NCBI GenBank assembly: GCA_029883045.1
Contig: JAOUJU010000042.1
Coordinates: 1-10,517 of the forward strand
Source: Rhodospirillaceae bacterium
GTDB taxonomy: Bacteria; Pseudomonadota; Alphaproteobacteria; Rhodospirillales; Magnetovibrionaceae
DNA length: 10,517 nt
Reading direction: 5' to 3'
Positions 1-6,968 of this stretch are shown here, piece by piece. The notes under the pieces are model-generated. The model was not told where the DNA came from. It was given only the letters and a program-made list of their open reading frames with translations, and searched no databases. The position numbers and the translations under genes were made by a program. Numbering within the stretch: the stretch's first letter is position 1; each line of letters begins with the position of its first letter.

Positions 1-35
1 ATATAGTGAATGTGCGAGGATATGTGCCATGTGAA

Positions 36-81
36 GATTCGCAAAATGCGAATCAACCGGGCAATAAAACAGTGATGTTTT
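36..81 (-). terminator. Tandem hairpins downstream of the FAD dehydrogenase gene
   Basis: Two inverted repeats lie just after the stop codon of the minus-strand dehydrogenase gene. The outer one (36-54) has perfect 8-bp arms GATTCGCA/TGCGAATC around AAA. The nearer one (66-81) has 6-bp arms AAAACA/TGTTTT around GTGA. Read on the minus strand, neither is followed by a clean T-run; the nearer one only has a T-rich 3' arm followed by ATTG. They are probably a weak terminator or a 3'-end processing or stabilising structure. The 36-54 element could instead be an operator for a gene beyond the window edge. Confidence 0.35.
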
Positions 82-126
82 GCTAAAACTATTTACCTAA
101 ATTAATTGCCAAAATTAAATGAATTA

Positions 127-2592
127 TCAGCACTTAATCCGCTCCATGGTTGGGTCATACATGGGCCTTAATGATGCCTTGGCCGCTATGCGCTGACCGG
201 CAACGTCAATTTCCCAATTTCCCGAATTTATAATTTCTGCCGTTAGGGGTTGATCATATTCAACGAAGCCTATACCCACGGCCCCGCCCAGTGTATGGCC
301 ATAACCACCAATTTGCAGATAGCCAACTTCGTTGTCGTTTAGATAAATAATTTCCATGCCATAAAGTAGCGGTTGCGGGTCTTGCAACATGAACTGCACC
401 ATGCGCCTGTGGGGAACGCCCGCTTCTTTTATTTTTGCCAATACATCGCGGCCAATAAAGCCACCTTCTTTTTCTAGCTTCACGGCAAAGCCTAAACCTG
501 CCTCAATCGGGTTATCGGTGTTATCGACATCAACCCCGAAATCACGATAGGCTTTTTCAAGACGCAACGAATTGAGCGTTTGCATTCCCGCATGGCGAAG
601 GCCAAATTCTGCCCCGGCTTCGACTAATTGATCATATACCTGGACCGCATTATTGGTAGGGATGTGTAGCTCCCACCCCAGTTCACCCACATAGGTCACC
701 CGAATGGCAAGCACATTGGCATAACCAATGTCTATTTCCTTGGCGGTAAAAAATGGAAAAGCATCGTTGCCCATATCGCAATAGGTAACTTTTTGCATTA
801 GTGCGCGTGCCTTCGGCCCGTGGATATTTATTTGGGTTGTGGCCGATGTGGTATCAAGAATAGTGACAAATTCACCTTCGCCAATATTGCCTCGCATACG
901 CATTTCGCTGTGCCCTTGGGCGTTTTCACCGCATATCACCAAAAACTTTTCGTTTTCTAAACGGGTTATGGTTAGGTCACCTTCAAAGCCGCCCTGTTCA
1001 TTTACCCATTGGGTATAAACAATGTTGCCCGGCTGAACATCAATTTGGTTGCAGCTTAACCTGTTTAATAGGGCGCAAGCATCGGGGCCTTGGACGATGA
1101 ATTTAGCCATCATGCTCATGTCCATTAATATTACGTCTTCGCGTGCGGCTTTATGTTCTTCTGCGTGCCAGTTCCACCAGTTTTGCCTAAACCAGCTGTA
1201 TTTTTCAACCGCGGCTAATTCAGGGGTTGGGGCAAACCAATCTGCCACTTCCCAGCTATGGGCTTCGCTAAAAAAAGCACCCTTAGCGGCTAGGCGGTCA
1301 TGCAAAATTGAACGCTTAACATTCCTGGCAGTTTGCGGCGCATCATTGTGATAGTGCTGGCCGAACAACCGACCCAAAAGTTCGGGTGTTCGGTCGCGGC
1401 GAAAAGCCGGGGTGTTTTCACATTTGGTAAAGCGATTAACGTTAATGGCGGTAACGTCAACAGGGGCCACGCCGTCAACTATCCAATGGGCCAATACATT
1501 GCCAATACCCGCACCATTTAAAATACCGAGAGAATTCATGCCTGCGGCTACATAACAATTGCGCAATTCAGGGGTTTCACCCACCAGTGGCGCCAAATCG
1601 GGGGTAAAGCTTTCCGGCCCGCAGAAAAATTTCTTCACCCCTACATCAACGATTGACGGAACCCGGCTATAGGCTTTTTCCAGATGGGGAATCATTCTAT
1701 CCCAGTCAGGATCAATTTCATCAAATTCAAAAGTATCAGGGATATGATCAAGGTTCCATGTCGCACCAACTGGTTCAAACAAACCCAACATCATGCCACC
1801 GACTTCTTCGCGGTAATATGTATAGGTCGAGGGGTCTTCTAAAACTGGCATATTCCCCGATAAGCCATCAATTTCTTCCGTGATAAGATAATAATGTTCT
1901 GCCGCCTGTAGCGGTAAATTTATACCCGCACTAGCGCCCAACTGGCGCGACCACATGCCGCCACAGATAACAACGTTTTCCGCCGTGATGGTTTCGCCGC
2001 TTTTGGTGCGAACCCCTGTGGCCGTACCATTTTTGGACATTATTTCTGTAACTGTAACCCCTTCGAATATTTTGGCCCCGCCCATGCGCGCGCCCTTAGC
2101 CAGCGACATGGTGATATCAACCGGATTAGCCCGACCATCTTTTGGTATATAAAATGCCGAAAGAACGTCGCTAAGATCGCCTATGGGAAATAATTTTTCG
2201 GCTTCGCTGGTTGAAATTTCAAAAATATCTATTCCATGACGGCGCATAAAAGGTGCGATACGGCGCATTTCATGAACGCGTTCTTCGTTGCTGGCTATTT
2301 GTAGGTAGCCAACTTGGCTAAACCCAGTGGAAAGACCAGTTTCCTTTTCAAGGTTTTCATACAGGTCGCGACCATGGGTATAAATTTCACATTCGGCCTC
2401 AGACTTCAAAAGCCCGGCAACAATAAGACCCGCCGCATGCCACGTGGTTCCAGATGTTAATTGCCCTTGTTCAAGCACAACCACATCACGCATGCCAAGT
2501 TTGCTCAGGTGGTATGCCGTGTTGCAACCAATGGAACCGCCACCAATTATTATTGTTTGTGCATGGGTTGGCAATTGCCCGCTAGTAACCAT
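127..2592 (-). CDS. FAD-dependent amine dehydrogenase fused to aminomethyltransferase (GcvT) domain, dimethylglycine/sarcosine dehydrogenase family
   Basis: An 821-residue two-part flavoenzyme. Residues 12-24 contain the dinucleotide-binding motif GGGSIG of a DAO-type FAD oxidoreductase. TSGTTWHAAGL at 47-57 matches the segment in which dimethylglycine and sarcosine dehydrogenases attach FAD covalently, so His52 is the likely flavin ligand. The oxidoreductase half runs to about residue 375, followed by a short middle domain. A glycine-cleavage T-like folate domain spans about 435-700 (VTYVGELGWELHIP near 632-645, NPIEAGLGF near 694-702). A T-protein C-terminal barrel runs to about 810. The family oxidatively demethylates an N-methylated glycine and passes the one-carbon unit to tetrahydrofolate. 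The exact substrate (dimethylglycine, sarcosine or another N-methyl amine) cannot be read from the sequence. I chose the ATG at 2592 because GAGGA sits 7 bases upstream; an in-frame TTG seven codons earlier has no such site. No signal peptide is seen, so it should be cytoplasmic. Confidence 0.9.
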   Translation of the reverse strand: MVTSGQLPTHAQTIIIGGGSIGCNTAYHLSKLGMRDVVVLEQGQLTSGTTWHAAGLIVAGLLKSEAECEIYTHGRDLYENLEKETGLSTGFSQVGYLQIASNEERVHEMRRIAPFMRRHGIDIFEISTSEAEKLFPIGDLSDVLSAFYIPKDGRANPVDITMSLAKGARMGGAKIFEGVTVTEIMSKNGTATGVRTKSGETITAENVVICGGMWSRQLGASAGINLPLQAAEHYYLITEEIDGLSGNMPVLEDPSTYTYYREEVGGMMLGLFEPVGATWNLDHIPDTFEFDEIDPDWDRMIPHLEKAYSRVPSIVDVGVKKFFCGPESFTPDLAPLVGETPELRNCYVAAGMNSLGILNGAGIGNVLAHWIVDGVAPVDVTAINVNRFTKCENTPAFRRDRTPELLGRLFGQHYHNDAPQTARNVKRSILHDRLAAKGAFFSEAHSWEVADWFAPTPELAAVEKYSWFRQNWWNWHAEEHKAAREDVILMDMSMMAKFIVQGPDACALLNRLSCNQIDVQPGNIVYTQWVNEQGGFEGDLTITRLENEKFLVICGENAQGHSEMRMRGNIGEGEFVTILDTTSATTQINIHGPKARALMQKVTYCDMGNDAFPFFTAKEIDIGYANVLAIRVTYVGELGWELHIPTNNAVQVYDQLVEAGAEFGLRHAGMQTLNSLRLEKAYRDFGVDVDNTDNPIEAGLGFAVKLEKEGGFIGRDVLAKIKEAGVPHRRMVQFMLQDPQPLLYGMEIIYLNDNEVGYLQIGGYGHTLGGAVGIGFVEYDQPLTAEIINSGNWEIDVAGQRIAAKASLRPMYDPTMERIKC

Positions 2593-2617
2593 TATATTTT
2601 CCTCAACAAGCAAAAAA

Positions 2618-2662
2618 TAAAATACCGCACATATATACTATTGGTATATTGGCGGTATTTTA
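2618..2662 (-). terminator. 45-nt hairpin between the cNMP-domain operon and the dehydrogenase gene
   Basis: Perfect 11-bp arms TAAAATACCGC (2618-2628) and GCGGTATTTTA (2652-2662) enclose a second 6-bp stem ATATAC/GTATAT (2633-2638, 2644-2649) with a 5-nt loop. Read on the minus strand, the 3' arm runs into TTTTATTTTTT, which resembles an intrinsic terminator for the upstream two-gene operon. The hairpin ends only 25 bases before the dehydrogenase ATG and leaves its ribosome binding site free. It could therefore also act as an attenuator in a common transcript, or as an operator over the dehydrogenase promoter. The T-tail favours termination. Confidence 0.6.
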
Positions 2663-2670
2663 ATTGTAAA
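2643..2670 (-). promoter_or_regulatory. Candidate promoter for the FAD dehydrogenase gene
   Basis: On the minus strand, TTTACA (2670-2665) and TATACC (2648-2643) are separated by 16 bases, a fair sigma-70-like match. Transcription would begin inside the 2618-2662 hairpin region, so the inverted repeat would overlap the promoter. The region is AT-rich, so chance matches are likely. Confidence 0.3.
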
Positions 2671-2692
2671 TCAAAAAAGTTTTTATTGTGTT

Positions 2693-3268
2693 TTAGTTTG
2701 CACGCCTGTCGGGGCCAGAAAATTCAGCCGATGACGCAAACCTGCGATCTGGTCCTTTGTAGGTATCGGTTATAATTAGACCGTCTTGGTTTTTCAAAGC
2801 ATCGGATGCATTGTTAGAAAAAATCACATCGCGAATTTCATTGGAAAAAAACTTGTGGTCGCGTGAAATTTGACGAGAAATAATACGTTGAATATGACGC
2901 GCTATATCGGATGATTGTTCACGCAACTGATCAAACGTGGAACGGTCTAATTCCGCTACTTTTACTTTGCCCTTAGCCCGGCAAGTTGCAGTACGTTCAC
3001 GGTTATCAATAAGCGAAATAACGCCGAACATTTCTTTCGGCCCCATACGGTTTATTTCTTTGACCCTAGCTTCGGCTCCCTTGATGCGGGTTACGGAAAC
3101 CTCGCCTTCAATAAGCATGAATGCGGTATCACCTGAATGGCCTTCTTCAATAAAAATGTGGCCATCTTCATAGTCATTTACTTTTGCCAATCCGGCCAGA
3201 ATGCCCAACTGTTCATCATTTAGGCCCGCAAGACCGCTAACGCTTTTATAAAATTCAATGCTTGTCAT
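2693..3268 (-). CDS. Small stand-alone cyclic-nucleotide-binding-like (CRP-type) domain protein with tandem GPDRR C-terminus
   Basis: A 191-residue protein. Residues 12-120 form a cNMP-binding beta-roll: IFIEEGHSGDTAFMLIEGEV at 38-57 is the typical N-terminal part, and FGVISLIDNRERTATCRA at 81-98 sits where the phosphate-binding cassette belongs. Family cassettes normally read FGE...PRTA. Here the Glu is Val and the Pro before the Arg is Glu, while the Arg is kept, so ligand binding may be altered or lost. A helical stretch follows at 120-150. The tail carries two GPDRR motifs (172-176 and 185-189). There is no helix-turn-helix, so it is not a DNA-binding CRP/FNR regulator. Its start lies 12 bases after the neighbouring gene's stop, and the stop codon TAG forms part of its ribosome binding site (AGGGG), which suggests coupled translation. 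The role is unknown; a sensor or adaptor subunit is plausible. Confidence 0.8.
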   Translation of the reverse strand: MTSIEFYKSVSGLAGLNDEQLGILAGLAKVNDYEDGHIFIEEGHSGDTAFMLIEGEVSVTRIKGAEARVKEINRMGPKEMFGVISLIDNRERTATCRAKGKVKVAELDRSTFDQLREQSSDIARHIQRIISRQISRDHKFFSNEIRDVIFSNNASDALKNQDGLIITDTYKGPDRRFASSAEFSGPDRRAN

Positions 3269-3280
3269 TTATTTTGGCCC

Positions 3281-3820
3281 CTAGCCTGAAAAACCGTTCA
3301 TTTCGCAATAAACCTTAGCGAACCAATGTTTAGCACCATCTTCGCCTTCGGCACCATCAACCTGGTCCCAAGCAAAACGCTTAAACAACAATTTACCTGC
3401 TTTGCGCATACGGTTGCTAAGTTCAATCGACAGCGACTGCAATAATTTATCGGCAGTGGCTGGATAGGATGATGACATTTTGTCAAATGCGTCTTTGCTC
3501 ATGCGCCCAATAATGCTGTCTTCCAATGCGGATACCGTTACCGAACTGTTATCGGGTTCAAGGAAAAACATCTGACCAATCCATTTACCGGGTCCGGCGG
3601 GGCTTAATTCAAACTTTTCCCCAGCATCGGAAATGAGGTGTATGGCAAACTTTCCTTTAATTATAAAAAAGGCAAAGTTCATTTCATCGCCTGCATTAAT
3701 TACCGCCTCACCCCGGGCAATGGTGGTGTCTTCGATAAATTGTTGCATAATGGCAAAATCAATATTTCCCATCTCTTCGTGCAAAGATGGCAAGACTGGT
3801 TTTAGGTCGGTATTGGTCAT
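3281..3820 (-). CDS. Degenerate cyclic-nucleotide-binding-like domain protein
   Basis: A 179-residue protein and the first gene of a two-gene operon. Residues 20-130 follow the cNMP beta-roll pattern: VINAGDEMNFAFFIIKGKFAIHLI at about 40-63 is the recognisable part. The phosphate-binding cassette position reads WIGQMFFLEPDNSSVTVSA (80-98). It lacks both the FGE glutamate and the cassette arginine, so cyclic nucleotide binding in the classical way is unlikely. A basic helical stretch (about 125-149) and an acidic and aromatic tail follow. No DNA-binding domain, signal peptide or membrane segment is seen. The ATG at 3820 has a strong AGGGGG a few bases upstream. With its partner it looks like a divergent duplicate pair, possibly a heteromeric sensor or scaffold. 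No function can be assigned from sequence. Confidence 0.75.
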   Translation of the reverse strand: MTNTDLKPVLPSLHEEMGNIDFAIMQQFIEDTTIARGEAVINAGDEMNFAFFIIKGKFAIHLISDAGEKFELSPAGPGKWIGQMFFLEPDNSSVTVSALEDSIIGRMSKDAFDKMSSSYPATADKLLQSLSIELSNRMRKAGKLLFKRFAWDQVDGAEGEDGAKHWFAKVYCEMNGFSG

Positions 3821-3900
3821 TGGCCCCCCTCGGTGGCTGGTTTTATAAACGCTGTTTCAGCATTTGTTTTTGAGCACTTAAAATTTTTATTGTTTTTATT

Positions 3901-3906
3901 ATTATA
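3901..3906 (-). promoter_or_regulatory. Candidate -10 box for the two-gene cNMP-domain operon
   Basis: A perfect TATAAT on the minus strand lies about 80 bases upstream of the ATG at 3820. No good -35 hexamer stands at 16-18 bases; TTGGGA is found at a 19-base spacing. A weak -35 with a palindrome further upstream (3953-3982) would suit an activator-dependent promoter. Confidence 0.4.
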
Positions 3907-3952
3907 TGCACGACTTTCGGTCATTTCCCAATTTACCAAAGAATCGCAATTT

Positions 3953-3982
3953 TATTCATATTATCAATTGATAATATGAATA
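3953..3982. repeat. 30-bp perfect palindrome upstream of the cNMP-domain operon
   Basis: Each half is TATTCATATTATCAA followed by its exact reverse complement, with no spacer. It is AT-rich, has no loop-forming centre and no T-tail, and its centre lies about 65 bp upstream of the candidate -10 at 3901-3906. This looks more like a binding site for a dimeric or tetrameric regulator than a terminator. The core ATTATCAATTGATAAT shares a half-site resemblance with the inverted repeat at 3990-4037. Confidence 0.7.
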
Positions 3983-3989
3983 GTAAGCC

Positions 3990-4037
3990 ATAATCAATGC
4001 TTCTATGCGGATTTTTGCTCAATCATTGGTTGATTAT
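3990..4037. repeat. Inverted repeat ATAATCAA/TTGATTAT in the intergenic region
   Basis: Perfect 8-bp arms at 3990-3997 and 4030-4037 are separated by 32 bases. Nested in it is AATCA/TGATT (4021-4025, 4031-4035), and just beyond lies ACAAT/ATTGT (4041-4055). These sit between the homospermidine synthase stop and the next operon. Any of them could serve as a weak terminator on the minus strand, but none has a GC stem with a T-run. The similarity of ATAATCAA to the half-site of the neighbouring palindrome suggests clustered regulator sites. Confidence 0.35.
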
Positions 4038-4073
4038 TTTACAATATAAAATTGTTCTTAAGGCTAACCCCAG

Positions 4074-5477
4074 CTAAATAACCCGGAAATTCTTAAACTG
4101 CCACGGATCATCCCTGTCCACATCTTCGGGGAAAAGGGTTTCACGGTCTTGTAACGGGGTCCAATCAGAATAGGCACCTATTACCGGGCCCAAATAGGGT
4201 TCGCATATTTCCAAAATACGATGGTAATCAATTTCGTCCGGCTCAACCACGCCTGAACTGGGGTTTTCAATGGCCCAGACCATACCCGCCAGAACCGATA
4301 CCGAAACTTGCAATCCGGTTGCATTGTTATACGGAACAAGTTTGCGCGCCTCATCAATCGAAAGCTGCGATCCATACCAATATGCCCCATTTTTATGGCC
4401 CATCAGCAATACCCCCAATTCATCAACGCCCGATGTTATTTCATCAAGCATCAAACGCTGGCGTGATTGCTGGTTATAATTTTTTCCGACAAATTCATGC
4501 ACTGACAACACCGCATCGTCACATGGGTGATACGAATAATGTACCGTTGGGCGGTAACGCAACGAACCATCATTTAAAGTAAAATAATCGGCAATTGATA
4601 TTGCTTCGCTATGGGTTATTAAAAATCCATGAAATGGGCCTTCGGTTGGTGTCCATGAACGCACCCGCACGCTAGCACCGGGACGGTTCAAATAAATTGC
4701 TGCACCACTTGCAAAATCATGGCGTCCACCATCTGCGGGGAAATGTTTTTCATGCGTCCCCCAGCCCAGCTCTCCCGGTTGGCAGCCCTCGCTGATGAAG
4801 CCGTCTATGGACCAAGTATTAACAAATTCATCAACTTGCTTAGGGGTATTGCCGGCAACTTGGGTATCGCGTTCGGCAATGTGGATTACCTTGATTGAAA
4901 GATTTTCCCCCAATTGTGCCCATTCAGCCCGGGTTTTGGGCGGGGTTACTTCGAGGCCAGTATCGCGCGCAATGTTGAGCATCGCTTTTTTAACAAAATG
5001 CGATACCAGCCCGGGGTTGGCCCCGTGGGTAACCAGCGCGGTCGGTGCTGGGCCATTTGTTCTAAGCGCTAACATGGTTTCGCGCATGGCATAGTTTGAA
5101 CGTTCGGACGGCGTGGCGTCAGCGCTGGTGTAGCCACCCGCCCACGGTTCGATACAGGTATCAAGATAAAGTGCGCCCAATTCACGGCACAGTTCAACCA
5201 ACGCAACCGAGCTTACATCAACCGAAAGGTTCAATAAAAAATCGCCCTTGCCCAACATTGGCGAAAGAACGGTTTTATAATTTTCTTTTGTGATGGGCGT
5301 AACGGTAAATTTAATACCCAATTCATCGGCAATATCCTTGCCACGGTTTTCGGCGGTGATGATTGTTATTAAACTTGGGTCCATATCAATATGGCGCAAA
5401 ATAAGCGGCAATGAACCTTGGCCAATGCTGCCAAACCCTAAGATAACAAGCCGACCTGAAAACTGTGTGTGCTTCAT
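4074..5477 (-). CDS. hss: Homospermidine synthase, NAD-dependent
   Basis: A 467-residue enzyme of the bacterial homospermidine synthase family. It joins two putrescines, or putrescine and spermidine, into homospermidine in the cytoplasm using NAD. ILGFGSIGQGSLP (12-24) is the Rossmann nucleotide-binding loop. Residues that I recall as active-site positions in the Blastochloris viridis enzyme (Glu117, Asn162, Glu210, Trp229, Glu237, His296) appear here with a constant offset of 7-8: Glu110 in CIEPW, Asn154 in HGANPG, Glu202 in AERDTQ, Trp222, Glu230 and His289. The length is close to the roughly 477 residues of that enzyme. I chose the ATG at 5477 because AGAAGG lies 8 bases upstream. A longer reading frame to 5555 adds 26 residues that overlap the promoter region and have no family character. 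Divergent transcription from ornithine decarboxylase places both in one putrescine-to-homospermidine pathway. Confidence 0.93.
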   Translation of the reverse strand: MKHTQFSGRLVILGFGSIGQGSLPLILRHIDMDPSLITIITAENRGKDIADELGIKFTVTPITKENYKTVLSPMLGKGDFLLNLSVDVSSVALVELCRELGALYLDTCIEPWAGGYTSADATPSERSNYAMRETMLALRTNGPAPTALVTHGANPGLVSHFVKKAMLNIARDTGLEVTPPKTRAEWAQLGENLSIKVIHIAERDTQVAGNTPKQVDEFVNTWSIDGFISEGCQPGELGWGTHEKHFPADGGRHDFASGAAIYLNRPGASVRVRSWTPTEGPFHGFLITHSEAISIADYFTLNDGSLRYRPTVHYSYHPCDDAVLSVHEFVGKNYNQQSRQRLMLDEITSGVDELGVLLMGHKNGAYWYGSQLSIDEARKLVPYNNATGLQVSVSVLAGMVWAIENPSSGVVEPDEIDYHRILEICEPYLGPVIGAYSDWTPLQDRETLFPEDVDRDDPWQFKNFRVI

Positions 5478-5556
5478 GAAAATTACCTTCTGACCATAAT
5501 TAGCTATGTTATGATTTAAGAAAAATCTTTTACACGGAACAACATCTTTGCACAAA

Positions 5557-5565
5557 TATTATAGT
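5557..5565. promoter_or_regulatory. Overlapping divergent -10 elements between hss and the ornithine decarboxylase gene
   Basis: The minus strand carries a perfect TATAAT at 5563-5558, about 80 bases before the hss ATG. The plus strand carries TATAGT at 5560-5565, upstream of the decarboxylase leader. The two share bases, so polymerases on the two strands could not bind together. No convincing -35 hexamer was found for either, so both assignments are tentative. Confidence 0.3.
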
Positions 5566-5589
5566 AGTGAAAAAATAAGTTGCGCTGGC

Positions 5590-5661
5590 ATGCTAACAGG
5601 ATTAGATACGAAACGTATAGACGCACACGCACGTGCCGCTGGCCTTTTATGGTTTAAGTAA
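5590..5661 (+). CDS. Possible 23-residue leader peptide upstream of ornithine decarboxylase
   Basis: An ATG-to-TAA frame encodes MLTGLDTKRIDAHARAAGLLWFK and ends 62 bases before the decarboxylase start. No clear ribosome binding site precedes it. Position is the main argument: in Escherichia coli the speF decarboxylase gene is controlled by an ornithine-sensing leader peptide, and alphaproteobacterial decarboxylase leaders carry the described speF RNA motif. The peptide does not resemble the E. coli SpeFL sequence as I remember it. A short hairpin ATACG-AAA-CGTAT (5606-5618) lies inside the frame. A frame of this size can arise by chance. Confidence 0.25.
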   Translation: MLTGLDTKRIDAHARAAGLLWFK

Positions 5662-5674
5662 CGACGAACGCGTA

Positions 5675-5713
5675 CTTTTTGGCAATCCCGGGGTAATGCC
5701 CGGCACTAAAAAG
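5675..5713 (+). promoter_or_regulatory. Leader hairpin touching the ornithine decarboxylase ribosome binding site
   Basis: CTTTTTGG (5675-5682) can pair with CTAAAAAG (5706-5713), with one G-U pair. This stacks over a GC hairpin CCGGG-GTAATG-CCCGG (5688-5703). The 3' arm covers the A-run and first G of the AAAAAGGGG ribosome binding site. An alternative partner CCTTTT (5643-5648), inside the possible leader peptide, could pair with AAAAGG (5709-5714). Two competing pairings at a ribosome binding site suggest translational control, perhaps corresponding to the speF leader motif known from alphaproteobacteria. This was judged by eye only. Confidence 0.35.
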
Positions 5714-5723
5714 GGGTGTAACG

Positions 5724-6935
5724 ATGTTCAGACCAAAATCGGGCTCTAGCGCCCGTTCAATCCGCAAGCTTTCACAAAATGAAGACCCGGCCGTAAAAAG
5801 CAACACGATAGAGCGCATCACCGATTACATTACCAATTACGAACTGCCATCACCGTGCCTGGTTCTTGATGTTGATGCAGTTGAAGAAAATTACAAAGAA
5901 ATGGCCAGTCTTTTTCCCTCGGCTAAAATATACTATGCGGTCAAGGCTAACCCTGCAGAAATGCTTGTCAAACGCCTAGACCAACTTGGGTCGTGTTTTG
6001 ACACCGCCAGCCCCGGTGAATTTGATATGTGCATCAGACTAGGGATTGCGCCGGAACGCATTTCTTATGGTAACACCATAAAAAAACAGGCCGATATTGC
6101 CTATGCCTACGCCCAAGGCATTCGCCTGTTTGCATTTGACAGTGAAAATGAGCTGGAAAAAATTGCCGCAAGCGCACCGGGTTCACGGGTCTATTGCCGC
6201 ATTTTAGTTGAAAGCGGCGGTGCGGAATGGCCGCTTTCACGCAAATTTGGTTGCGCGCCGGAAATGGCTTTGGAATTATTGATAAAAGCACAAGGCCTTG
6301 GCCTTGATGCCTATGGGGTTTCATTTCATGTTGGCTCACAGCAAGTCAATCTTGATCGTTGGGAACCAGCCATCGCTAAAGTTGCCGAAATGTTCGCCCA
6401 AGCCAAAAAACAAGGTGTAAACCTGCGTCTGATTGACATGGGTGGCGGCTTTCCCACGCATTACCGAACTGATGTTGAACCAATAAAATCTTACGAGCAA
6501 AAAATATCTGCCGCCATGGATAAACATTTTGGCACCGATTTGCCTGATATAATTTTAGAACCAGGGCGCTCGCTGGTAGGCGGTGCTGGCATAATCCAAG
6601 CCGAAGTCGTTTTGATATCGCGCAAAAGCACTGAAGAAAAAACCAGATGGGTGTATTTGGATATTGGAAAATTTTCCGGCCTTGCCGAAACCATGGACGA
6701 AGCGATTAAATACCACATTGTTACCGCGCGCGATGGCGGGCCAACAGGGCCGGTGGTATTGGCGGGGCCAACGTGTGATTCGGCCGACATAATGTATGAA
6801 AAAACACACTATGAAATGCCGTTAGACTTGAAGGAGGGTGACAAAGTATTAATTTTGGCAACTGGTGCCTACACCACCACTTATTCGTCGGTCAATTTTA
6901 ATGGGTTTGCTCCGCTTGGTATTGTTTGCATTTGA
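5724..6935 (+). CDS. odc: Ornithine decarboxylase, PLP-dependent, alanine-racemase fold (group IV)
   Basis: A 403-residue enzyme converting ornithine to putrescine and CO2, which supplies the substrate of the divergent homospermidine synthase. Lys74 in YYAVKANP is the pyridoxal phosphate Schiff-base lysine. His202 (FHVGSQ) should stack on the cofactor, and GGG at 240-242 and EPGR at 279-282 bind its phosphate. GPTCDSAD at 348-355 supplies the conserved Cys351-Asp352 pair of the ornithine decarboxylase subgroup, and GAYTTTYSSVNFNGF at 381-395 is the C-terminal signature. Related lysine/ornithine or diaminopimelate decarboxylases share the fold; the CDSAD motif and the hss neighbour favour ornithine. 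The first 30 residues or so are an unconserved extension. The ATG at 5724 is supported by AGGGG 7 bases upstream. The gene converges on the encapsulin cargo gene. Confidence 0.92.
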   Translation: MFRPKSGSSARSIRKLSQNEDPAVKSNTIERITDYITNYELPSPCLVLDVDAVEENYKEMASLFPSAKIYYAVKANPAEMLVKRLDQLGSCFDTASPGEFDMCIRLGIAPERISYGNTIKKQADIAYAYAQGIRLFAFDSENELEKIAASAPGSRVYCRILVESGGAEWPLSRKFGCAPEMALELLIKAQGLGLDAYGVSFHVGSQQVNLDRWEPAIAKVAEMFAQAKKQGVNLRLIDMGGGFPTHYRTDVEPIKSYEQKISAAMDKHFGTDLPDIILEPGRSLVGGAGIIQAEVVLISRKSTEEKTRWVYLDIGKFSGLAETMDEAIKYHIVTARDGGPTGPVVLAGPTCDSADIMYEKTHYEMPLDLKEGDKVLILATGAYTTTYSSVNFNGFAPLGIVCI

Positions 6936-6941
6936 CCAATG

Positions 6942-6968
6942 GCTAAATAATTTTGCTCAGTATTTAGC
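6942..6968. terminator. Bidirectional hairpin between convergent genes
   Basis: Perfect 8-bp arms GCTAAATA (6942-6949) and TATTTAGC (6961-6968) surround an 11-base loop in the 28-bp gap between the convergent decarboxylase and cysteine desulfurase genes. The right arm covers the desulfurase stop codon. With a one-base bulge the stem extends by three more pairs. The stem is AT-rich and has no long T-run on either side, so it is a moderate candidate for a shared terminator. Confidence 0.45.

Noticed and set aside
2693..3820. CRP/FNR-type transcription regulators
   Set aside because: Both proteins have the beta-roll but no helix-turn-helix domain, so they are not called DNA-binding regulators.
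5478..5555. Upstream extension of the homospermidine synthase frame by 26 residues
   Set aside because: It overlaps the divergent promoter region and has no family similarity; the ATG at 5477 has its own good ribosome binding site.
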